Made by a program: the position numbers and the translations under genes
Part shown: positions 57,327 through 64,000 of the stretch, in pieces
How the letters are laid out: each line of letters begins with the position of its first letter
Position numbering within the stretch: the first letter of the stretch is position 1
NCBI GenBank assembly: GCA_003576915.1
Contig: QEVF01000005.1
Coordinates: forward strand, 124,001 to 188,000
Source of the DNA: Planctomycetota bacterium
Lineage (GTDB): Bacteria > Planctomycetota > UBA8742 > UBA2392
Length of the DNA: 64,000 bases
Direction of reading: 5' to 3'
Notes under the pieces: model-generated
Seen by the model: the letters and a program-made list of their open reading frames with translations, nothing else
What the model was told of the DNA's origin: nothing
The model's database searches: none

Positions 57327-58018
57327 GCCTCGTGCAGCCTTCCGTAAAGCAGCAAGCCCAGAGCAGGAAACATAGCGCCACAGATGCAGAGCAGCAACAG
57401 ATAGGGCTTTGCTCCGGCCAGACCCAGGCCCGCGGACAGGGCATCCGTCGCCCCCACGGCCCCCAGAAACACCACGACCACCACCGGCAGAAGCAGGATC
57501 GTGAGCAAAGCCTCGCTGCCGCGCGCGCTTGAGGTGGCCGACGCCAGCAGTACGCCCGGGGCGAGCACGCCGATGTTGGTCAGGGCGACCACGGCCAGCA
57601 TCCAGGGCTCCTGGGGAATCTGGAACCGGAGCAGCGGAACGGCAGCGGCCACCAGCAGCACCTCCACCATGCTGAGGAAGACAAAGGCGCTGGAAAGTCT
57701 CGCCAGATAAATCAGCGCGGGATCAAAGGGCAGCAGCAGGAACGCGCCATGGAGGCCCTTTTCGCGATCCGCCAGGGCGCTGCGGTTGACGCCGACCACG
57801 GCCGCAAACAGCACGCAGACCCAGAGCACGGCCGGCACGAACCGGTGAAAGGTCTCATCCGACGGCAGCGCGCGAACGCCCAGCCCCACGACCACCACCT
57901 CGAGCAGGGCAAACAGGCCCATGGAGGTCATGAGTGAGCGCGTGCGTAGCTCGACGAGCAGCTCGCGCCGCAGAAGCGTCTTGAACGCGACAAGGGCAGA
58001 TGGCGCGTTGGGGCTCAC
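57323..58018 (-). CDS. ccmB: Haem exporter permease CcmB
   Basis: A 231-residue membrane protein with about six helices, the permease subunit of the CcmABC complex. 'VNRSALADREKGLHGAFLLLPFDP' and 'TNIGVLAPGVLLASATSSARGSE' are characteristic. It overlaps ccmC and the DinB-like gene by four bases each. The expected ATPase gene ccmA is not adjacent; a DinB-like gene and an NtrC-type regulator lie upstream instead. Confidence 0.88.
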   Translation of the reverse strand: MSPNAPSALVAFKTLLRRELLVELRTRSLMTSMGLFALLEVVVVGLGVRALPSDETFHRFVPAVLWVCVLFAAVVGVNRSALADREKGLHGAFLLLPFDPALIYLARLSSAFVFLSMVEVLLVAAAVPLLRFQIPQEPWMLAVVALTNIGVLAPGVLLASATSSARGSEALLTILLLPVVVVVFLGAVGATDALSAGLGLAGAKPYLLLLCICGAMFPALGLLLYGRLHEA

Positions 58019-58533
58019 TTCGGCAGCCGCCTTCGGATCAGGGCCATCTGGCCGCGGTGGTGGATTTCATCCTCGCCCACGTGGAACCACATGAAGTGAA
58101 AATTGCCGACACTGCCCCAGAGCGGCACGCGCGTTTCGAGCCAGGCGTCGTCCACGGTCTTGAACAGGTCTAGCGTCCTGCGGCGCGCGCCGTTGAGCAG
58201 ATCGAGGTAGAAGCCGAGGTCCTTGCCGACGAATTCGGCGCGCCCGAGGTCGCCCAAGTCCAGGGCGGGCTTGAAGCGGTACGCTTCTTCGGGCGTGAGG
58301 TGGCGGCGTTCGAAGGTTTCGATCTGCATGGCAAATTCGCAGTAGGCGATATGGGCCAGCAGCATGCCGATGGAATTGGCGCGCTCATCCAGCCTGTGGT
58401 CGAGCGCGTCGGTCTTCAGGTCGGCCACGGTCATCACGGTCGTCAGCCGCGCGTAATTGATGATGGAAACAAGCCGCGCCACGGCAGGCGTATAGCCGGG
58501 CAGGTCGCCCACGAGAAAAGGAGACTCGGGCAT
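58015..58533 (-). CDS. DinB-like four-helix protein
   Basis: A 172-residue protein of the DinB/YfiT (DUF664) group, thought to be metal-binding enzymes such as thiol-dependent transferases. Conserved His positions occur in 'ANSIGMLLAHIAYCEFAMQ' and 'HVGEDEIHHRGQMALIRRRL', the typical triad. The substrate is unknown. It overlaps ccmB by four bases, so the two are co-translated, which is an unusual pairing. Confidence 0.85.
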   Translation of the reverse strand: MPESPFLVGDLPGYTPAVARLVSIINYARLTTVMTVADLKTDALDHRLDERANSIGMLLAHIAYCEFAMQIETFERRHLTPEEAYRFKPALDLGDLGRAEFVGKDLGFYLDLLNGARRRTLDLFKTVDDAWLETRVPLWGSVGNFHFMWFHVGEDEIHHRGQMALIRRRLPK

Positions 58534-58548
58534 GGCAGGGCACCCCGG

Positions 58549-59922
58549 TTACTCCGCCGCGTCGCCTTCAAGCAGGCCGTACATCTTGCGCTTTTCCCAG
58601 AGGTTCTTGCGCGAGATGCCCAGGATCGAGGCGGCTTCCTCAATCTTGCCGTCCGTCATCTTCAGGACGTTCTGGATGTGCGCCTTCTCCGCCGCGGCCA
58701 CAACCTCGCGCAGGGTGCGGCGGTCGTCGCCCGGCGTCTTGACCTCACTGCCCTCCGGCAGCGACTGGGAAAAGTCGCGCAGGAAGTGTTCTTTGCGCAG
58801 CACCCCCCCGGCGGCGCCAAGCGCAATGGCGCGCTGCACGCTGTGTTCCAGCTCGCGCACGTTGCCGGGCCAGCGGTAGGCCACGAGGGCGGCCATGGCC
58901 TCGGGCTCGACGCTCAACTGGCGCGTGCCGGCGTAGCGCTTGATGAAGTGCTCGACCAGCACGGCAATGTCGCCTTCACGCTCGCGCAGCGGCGGCACCT
59001 GCAGGTCAATGACGTTGATGCGGTAATAGAGGTCCTGGCGGAACTTTCCTTCATGCACGAGCTTGCGCAGGTCCACCTTGGTGGAGGCAATCACGCGGAT
59101 GTTGACCTTGATGGGCTTGTCGCCTCCCAGGCGCTCGATTTCGCGTTCCTGCAGCACGCGCAGCAGCTTGGCCTGGGTGTCGATGGGCATGTCATCAATG
59201 TCATCGAGGTAGATGGTGCCACCGTTGGCCTGCTCGAAGCGGCCGATGCGCCGGGCCGTGGCGCCGGTGTAGGCGCCGGGCTCGTGGCCGAAGAGTTCAT
59301 CCTCGAGCAGATTCACGTTGGCAATGTGGCAGCCGACCTTGATAAGCGGCCCGGCCTGGCGCGGGCTGAGCTGGTGGATCGTGGTCGCGATGACTTCCTT
59401 GCCGGTGCCGTTCTCGCCCTGGATCAGCACCGAAAAATCGCTCTCGGCGATGGTGCGGATGTCGTCGTAGAGCCGCTTCATCTGCGGGCTGCTGCCCACC
59501 ATCTTGTCGAGGCGGAACTCGGTTTTGACCTCCTGCTGCAGCTGCACGAACTTGCGCTCGGTGTGCTGGCTCTGGGCGTAGCCGTTGCAGAGCAGGACGA
59601 CTTTCTCGTTGTTGAAGGGCTTCTCGACGAAGTCCTTGGCGCCCAGCTTCATGGCCTCGATGGCGCGCTCGGTGGTGGCATTGCCGGTGATCATCATGAC
59701 GATGATGTCCGGGTGTTTTTCGCGCGCAAAGCGCAACAGGCTCATGCCGTCCACCTTGGGCATCACGATGTCCGTGATCAGGCAGTCAAACTTCTCCTTG
59801 CCCAGGGCTGCCATGGCTTTTTCGCCATCCTCGACGGCAGTCACGCTGTGTCCCGCGTCTTCCAGGTCTTCGGAGAGCGTGAGGCGGATGCCGCGTTCGT
59901 CGTCTGCGAGCAGGATTTTCAT
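58549..59922 (-). CDS. NtrC-family response regulator
   Basis: A 457-residue sigma-54 activator: receiver (phospho-acceptor D51 in 'LITDIVMPKVDG'), AAA+ domain and Fis-type helix-turn-helix ('GKIEEAASILGISRKNLWEKRKM'). Walker A is GENGTGKE and the sigma-54 loop is GAYTGA. Walker B ends 'GTIYLDDIDD', with Asp where Glu is usual. It starts three bases after the stop of the peptide permease gene, so it may control peptide uptake. No cognate kinase is adjacent; the orphan kinase at 32559 is a candidate partner. Confidence 0.9.
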   Translation of the reverse strand: MKILLADDERGIRLTLSEDLEDAGHSVTAVEDGEKAMAALGKEKFDCLITDIVMPKVDGMSLLRFAREKHPDIIVMMITGNATTERAIEAMKLGAKDFVEKPFNNEKVVLLCNGYAQSQHTERKFVQLQQEVKTEFRLDKMVGSSPQMKRLYDDIRTIAESDFSVLIQGENGTGKEVIATTIHQLSPRQAGPLIKVGCHIANVNLLEDELFGHEPGAYTGATARRIGRFEQANGGTIYLDDIDDMPIDTQAKLLRVLQEREIERLGGDKPIKVNIRVIASTKVDLRKLVHEGKFRQDLYYRINVIDLQVPPLREREGDIAVLVEHFIKRYAGTRQLSVEPEAMAALVAYRWPGNVRELEHSVQRAIALGAAGGVLRKEHFLRDFSQSLPEGSEVKTPGDDRRTLREVVAAAEKAHIQNVLKMTDGKIEEAASILGISRKNLWEKRKMYGLLEGDAAE

Positions 59923-59924
59923 GG

Positions 59925-62378
59925 CTAGCGCCCGCGCAGCTTGGGATTGAAGGCCTCGCGCAGGCCCTCACCCAGCAGGTTGAAGGAGAGCACCGTGATC
60001 AAGATGGCGAGTCCGGGGATCCAGGTAAGCCACGGGGCGTCAAAAATGTACTCGCGGCCCTCGCTGAGGATCTGGCCCCAGGTGGTCTGCTCGGGCTTGG
60101 CGCCGATGCCCAGGAACGAGAGCGTGCTTTCCGCCAGCACCGCGCCGGCTACGCCGATGGACGCACTGACCAGCACCGGGGAAATCGCGTTGGGTACCAG
60201 GTGCCGCCAGATGATGCGGAAGTCGGACAGGCCCAGTGAGCGCGCGGCCTGCACGAAGTCCTGCTCGCGCAGGCTCAGAATTTCCGCGCGCACAAACCGG
60301 GTCGTGCCCATCCAGCTCGTGAGGCCGATGACACCCATGGTGATGAACACATCCTTCTCGAATATGGCCAGGATGGCCAGGATCAGGAAGATGACGGGAA
60401 TGGTCATCATGATCTCGGTGAATCGCATGACCAGGTCGTCCACCGTGATGGTGGGCAGGAACAGGCCCTTGACCGGAAGCTTGGTGTCCGTGACGGAGGC
60501 CTGGCCCGAGGCCATCAGGGCCAGGGCCGCCACGGCCAGCAGCAGATACAGGAAAGTGGCCATCAGGAAGTGGCTGGTGATGCGATAGAGGCCGTAGCGA
60601 TACTGGCCGCTGAGCAGTTCCGCGCCGCGCAGGGTGGTCAGGGCGTTTTTGGCCTCCGTGTCGAAACGGATCACGAAGCGTGTGCGCAACTGGCCGCGCC
60701 GGTCCATCAGGTCGTTGCTGCCCTGAACCTTGAGCAGAGGCAGTGACTTCTTCGCGTCCTCCGCGCTTTCATTGCGGATGGCCTGGAGCCTGGCCACATC
60801 GTCGGCGGCCGACTTGGCGGCCGCCTTGAGCCCCTCCTGGGCCGCAGCCAAACGCTTCTGTTCGGCCTGCAGGTCGGCCAGACCCGCATCCTCGCGACTT
60901 TCCTTGGCCAGCGCTTCAACCATGGGCTCCAGGGCGGCGAGACGTTTGGCGACCTCTACGTCCTTGAAGTCCGCTTCCGCCTGCTTCCAGGCGCGCACGG
61001 CCGCCTCAAGGTCGAATTGCGCCTTGCGCATGGTGGCGGCATCCTTGACATCTGCATCGAGCAGCGCGACCAGGCTCTGTTCGGCCTTGTCCAGGGCGGC
61101 CACTCGCTGGCTCAGGGGCTCTTCAAGGGCGGCCGATACGGCCTCAACGTACTTCTGGCGCGCGGCACCGATTTCACGCATGCGCTTGGTGCGCTTCTTG
61201 AGTTCGACCGGGTCGAAGGTGGAGGCGCGGGCTGCGTAGTGCGCTGCTTCAAGGCTCGCCGTACGGCCTTCTTCGTTTTTGCCGGATTTGAAAAGCTGCT
61301 GGGCCAGGGCGCTGGCCGCCTTTTCATCCTGCAGGGCCTGCTCGTGACGGACTTTGAAGTCGTCCACGAATCGTTCGAGGTGCTCGGCACGCTCCTGCTG
61401 CTCCTGGTGCAGCCGTTGCGCCTCAAGCAGCGCGCTGCGGAACTTGCGGATTTCGAAACGGCCCACCTGCAGGTCGAGGCGGCGCGTGCTGACCTCAAGG
61501 CGGAACTGGCGGCCATAGATCCAGGCCGGAAGGTCCTTCTGCTCCAGCAGATTGGAGATGTTCTTTGGGTCGGCCTCTTCAAACTCCTTGAACTCGCGGC
61601 CCGCGTCGCGCAGGTCCAGCAGCAGTTCTCTGGCCTGACGATGGGTTTCGAGGGCCGCCTGATGCACCGCGCCCTCCGGCGTCTGGTTTTCCGTGCGCCA
61701 GTTGAACCAGGAAACAGCGCCGAAGAGCAGCGCGGCCAGCGTGAAAAAGCCCACGGTTCGCCAGCGCTGGCCCGCCACGGCAAGCAGGAACTGGAAGGCA
61801 AAGAGCAGCGCTCCGACGGTGAAGCAGACCCAGGCTGGAGTTGTGATGCCCGCTGCCAGCATGACGCCCCAGGCGAGAAACAGCATCAGCGTCGCGAACA
61901 TCGGCAACCCGACGCGGTTGCGCCCGAAAAAACCGGCAATGCCGCCCAGTGAAATGCCCAGAAAGACGGAAATGCCCACGGCCAGAAAGCCGATGGTCAG
62001 CGAGATGGAACTGCCCGCCCAAAGCCGCGCCAGCACGTCGCGCCCGAGGTTGTCGGTGCCGAGCCAGTAGGTCTTGTTGTGATCGACGCTGCTCCGGGAG
62101 GCGGGGGGCAGGAAGGTGTCTTTGAGTTCGGGCTGGTGGGGGTCAAGGACGGCGTTCTTGATGACCTCGGACTTGAAGCGGTCACCGACGAGGCTGGCCT
62201 CCTCCATTCGGATGAGGTCGGCGGCGTCGGCCTTGCGGCCAACGACCAGGGAGCCGGAAACCGCAGCCACGCCCAGCAGTACGATGGCGATGAACGAGAG
62301 CAGGGCGGGCTTGTTGCGCACGAAAAGGCGCAGGGCGTCGGCCAGGGGTGAGGAAGACTTGCGAGGTTGGTCGGACAT
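59925..62378 (-). CDS. OppC/DppC-like permease with about 490-residue insertion
   Basis: An 817-residue ABC permease; normal OppC/DppC proteins have about 300 residues. Residues 1-150 are the usual N-terminus ('WLGTDNLGRDVLARLWAGSS' and 'LGISLGGIAGFFG'). Residues 646-817 are the normal rest ('VDDLVMRFTEIMMTIPVIFL' and the EAA loop 'QAARSLGLSDFRIIWRHLVP'). Between them lie three extra hydrophobic segments (about 158-228), a charged coiled coil of about 370 residues, and another helix (608-630). Both ends of the core remain intact, so it is probably functional. It is coupled to oppB and the binding protein. Confidence 0.88.
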   Translation of the reverse strand: MSDQPRKSSSPLADALRLFVRNKPALLSFIAIVLLGVAAVSGSLVVGRKADAADLIRMEEASLVGDRFKSEVIKNAVLDPHQPELKDTFLPPASRSSVDHNKTYWLGTDNLGRDVLARLWAGSSISLTIGFLAVGISVFLGISLGGIAGFFGRNRVGLPMFATLMLFLAWGVMLAAGITTPAWVCFTVGALLFAFQFLLAVAGQRWRTVGFFTLAALLFGAVSWFNWRTENQTPEGAVHQAALETHRQARELLLDLRDAGREFKEFEEADPKNISNLLEQKDLPAWIYGRQFRLEVSTRRLDLQVGRFEIRKFRSALLEAQRLHQEQQERAEHLERFVDDFKVRHEQALQDEKAASALAQQLFKSGKNEEGRTASLEAAHYAARASTFDPVELKKRTKRMREIGAARQKYVEAVSAALEEPLSQRVAALDKAEQSLVALLDADVKDAATMRKAQFDLEAAVRAWKQAEADFKDVEVAKRLAALEPMVEALAKESREDAGLADLQAEQKRLAAAQEGLKAAAKSAADDVARLQAIRNESAEDAKKSLPLLKVQGSNDLMDRRGQLRTRFVIRFDTEAKNALTTLRGAELLSGQYRYGLYRITSHFLMATFLYLLLAVAALALMASGQASVTDTKLPVKGLFLPTITVDDLVMRFTEIMMTIPVIFLILAILAIFEKDVFITMGVIGLTSWMGTTRFVRAEILSLREQDFVQAARSLGLSDFRIIWRHLVPNAISPVLVSASIGVAGAVLAESTLSFLGIGAKPEQTTWGQILSEGREYIFDAPWLTWIPGLAILITVLSFNLLGEGLREAFNPKLRGR

Positions 62379-62390
62379 GCTTCGCTTCCT

Positions 62391-63398
62391 CTACGAGAGA
62401 CGCACGCGCGGGTCAGCCACGCTCAGCAGGATGTCGGAGACGAGAATGCCGATCAGCGTAAGGGCCGAGCCCACGAACAGGCTGGTCATCACGATGTAGA
62501 TGTCGCGCTGGAAGACGGCCTCGAAGACCCAGCGGCCGAGGCCCGGCCACGAGTAAATGGCCTCGAACACGACGGAACCGCCGAAGATGGAGGGCAGCAG
62601 TCCCGCCAGCATGGTGATGAAGGGCAAGGAGGCCGGTCGCAGGGCATGTTTGTAGTAGACCTGGTCATCGTCCAGGCCCTTGGCTTTGGCGGTGCGGATG
62701 TAGTCCTGACCCATCACCTCCATCATCTGGCCCTTCACATAGCGCGTGAGCGTGGCCACGCCGGTCAGGGCCCCGACGAAGGCCGGAATGGCGATGTGCC
62801 AGGTGCGGTCGAAGAAAGCGCGTGGTCCTTCCAGCTCCACGCCGATGGTCTCGGGCGAGACGATGGGGATGCCCAGGGTCTTGGTCACGAATCCGATGAT
62901 GAGAATGGATATCCAGAAGCCGGGAAAGGCGATCAGCGTGTAGCTGAGCACGGTGATAGCCCGGTCCTGGACTGTATTTCGCCGCAGCGCCGAATAGATG
63001 CCGATGGGGAAGGACAACGACCACACCAGCAGGGTATTCACGATCACCAGGGGCAGGGTCACCAGCATCTTGCGCCACATGGTGGGCAGCACGGCTTCCT
63101 TGGAGGTCTCGCTGGTGAGCTGCCAGGAGTAGTTGTCTCCGCCGCCGAACTGCTTGCTGACGACGGCGCCGAAGTCGGAGAAGAAGCGCGAATAGAAATC
63201 GGTGTACTTCTTGACGACGGGGTCGTCATAACCGATCTCATCGCGGCGTCGCTCAAGGTCGGCGGGTGTCTTCTTGGGGTCAAGCTGGCTGGCCAGGGGA
63301 TCGCCCGGCGCCAGAGCGACGATCAGAAAGCTGAGCACGCTGACGATCCAGAGCGTCAGGGCCATCTGGAACAGGCGACGAACAATATAGGAGAGCAT
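62391..63398 (-). CDS. Peptide ABC transporter permease, OppB/DppB type
   Basis: A 335-residue permease with six helices. The start 'MLSYIVRRLFQMALTLWIVSVLSFLIV' is typical, as are 'FPGFWISILIIGF' and the EAA-type loop 'DYIRTAKAKGLDDDQVYYKHALRPA', given here as a pattern. A long extracytoplasmic loop (about 30-105) is also usual in this family. It lies between the binding protein gene and the unusual OppC-like gene. ATPase genes (OppD/F) are outside the window. Confidence 0.9.
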   Translation of the reverse strand: MLSYIVRRLFQMALTLWIVSVLSFLIVALAPGDPLASQLDPKKTPADLERRRDEIGYDDPVVKKYTDFYSRFFSDFGAVVSKQFGGGDNYSWQLTSETSKEAVLPTMWRKMLVTLPLVIVNTLLVWSLSFPIGIYSALRRNTVQDRAITVLSYTLIAFPGFWISILIIGFVTKTLGIPIVSPETIGVELEGPRAFFDRTWHIAIPAFVGALTGVATLTRYVKGQMMEVMGQDYIRTAKAKGLDDDQVYYKHALRPASLPFITMLAGLLPSIFGGSVVFEAIYSWPGLGRWVFEAVFQRDIYIVMTSLFVGSALTLIGILVSDILLSVADPRVRLS

Positions 63399-63408
63399 CG
63401 GGGGGGCC

Positions 63409-64000
63409 TTATCGCTTGTAGTCCTGTTCTGACCATTGAGGGGCTGTTTCGACCCGCTTCAGTTCGCCGAAGAAGTACACCATGTTCGCGCGGGCATTGC
63501 GGATGAAGTCGTGGTTCACGGGCCGGTTCTCGTACACCGGCTTGCCGTCCTTCTCGCCCACTTTCTTGCGCCAGACGATACGGCTGTCCATGACGCTGGT
63601 GCCCAAAGGCGAGTAGAGGAAGACATAGGGGAAGTCCGCCGCGATGGTGCGGAAAATGCGGTGGCTCATTTCGACCTGTTTGTCGCGGTCGTAGACCTTC
63701 AGAATGGCATCCATCAGCCGGTCGGCTTCAGGATTGGCGTAGGCCGCGAGATTCAGACCGCCGGCAGTGGGCCAGCAGGTCGAGTGCCACAGCTGGCGGC
63801 TGTCATGGTCGATGCCGCCGGACCAGCCCAGCACACAGACGTCAAACTTCAGCGCCATCACATATTGCTGAATGAAGACGTTCCACTCGTATTCCTTGTA
63901 GTCGACCTCGACGCCCAGCTTCTCCCAGTTCTGTTTGGCCAGCAGGGCGTTGTTCTTGCGCACGCCGCCGCCCGTGCTGTTGATGAATTCCAGGCGCAGG
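63409..64000 (-). CDS. Peptide-binding protein, C-terminal part
   Basis: The frame is open to the right edge, so only the C-terminal 197 residues are present; the N-terminus with its signal peptide lies outside. The sequence 'NSTGGGVRKNNALLAKQNWEKLGVEV' and 'YANPEADRLMDAILKVYDRDKQVEM' fits family-5 solute-binding proteins (OppA/DppA), where such a domain binds peptides. It is the first gene of the transport operon in this direction. The apparent internal start at 63963 is only a GTG within the frame. Confidence 0.85.
   Translation of the reverse strand, partial: LRLEFINSTGGGVRKNNALLAKQNWEKLGVEVDYKEYEWNVFIQQYVMALKFDVCVLGWSGGIDHDSRQLWHSTCWPTAGGLNLAAYANPEADRLMDAILKVYDRDKQVEMSHRIFRTIAADFPYVFLYSPLGTSVMDSRIVWRKKVGEKDGKPVYENRPVNHDFIRNARANMVYFFGELKRVETAPQWSEQDYKR

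Overview
This is 64 kb of GC-rich bacterial DNA from a diderm (Gram-negative-type) organism. The envelope evidence is LpxA for lipid A, the outer-membrane-type lytic transglycosylase MltA, many lipoproteins with lipoboxes, TatA, and a CcmB/CcmC/CcmD-type cytochrome c maturation set. Menaquinone appears to be made by the futalosine route (MqnA, MqnC and a 617-residue UbiD-family decarboxylase of MqnL type). HEAT repeats, many very large secreted proteins of unknown function, short operons and short intergenic gaps would suit Planctomycetota or a relative, but no marker in the window settles the phylum. I see no prophage, transposase, integrase or CRISPR array, so this reads as chromosomal backbone with accessory pieces.

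Layout. 1-4.7 kb: the end of a HEAT-repeat gene, threonine synthase, an ankyrin protein coupled to a ferritin-like protein, a diverged COQ7-like protein, a 34-aa basic protein and a membrane protein. 4.8-8.4 kb: an unusual actin-like ATPase fused behind acidic repeats and a long charged coiled coil, with a second start signal at the ATPase boundary, followed by a small Gly-linker protein. 8.5-11.2 kb: lpxA, birA and a methyltransferase. 11.2-13.5 kb: an arsenic operon (arsR-arsI-aqpS-arsC, minus strand) with three matching operators and two kinds of dispersed palindromic repeat inside it. 13.6-22.4 kb: a DUF1579-like protein, a sigma-54 activator, tRNA-Leu, tatA, several membrane or TPR proteins, a structured leader and mqnL.

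22.4-29.3 kb (minus strand): three tandem HtrA-like proteins, one with an intact triad and two with replaced triads, then three membrane-anchored proteins that share one C-terminal beta domain. 29.5-32.5 kb: rpsB-tsf with a strong promoter, and a membrane protein. 32.6-36.6 kb: a hybrid histidine kinase, mqnA and mqnC. 36.6-40 kb: two exported proteins. 40.2-44.4 kb: a heterodimeric ABC exporter preceded by a promoter and a 19-codon leader peptide. 44.4-46.4 kb: an ECF sigma factor and its FecR-like anti-sigma factor.

46.4-53 kb: a pterin dehydratase, a coiled-coil protein, a lipoprotein serpin, another lipoprotein, a pirin, an FMN reductase and mltA. 53.2-58.5 kb (minus strand): a BatA/VWA protein, a DUF58 protein, ccmD-, ccmC- and ccmB-like genes and a DinB-like protein. 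58.5-64 kb: an NtrC-type regulator downstream of a peptide ABC transporter (binding protein, B permease, C permease). The C permease carries an insertion of about 490 residues with extra membrane helices and a coiled coil.

The most original material is the actin-like gene with its internal start, the three-gene coiled-coil membrane system, the HtrA protease/pseudoprotease trio, the giant OppC-like permease, the ABC-exporter leader and the five-hairpin dispersed repeat. All functions are inferred from sequence by eye; no database search was run.
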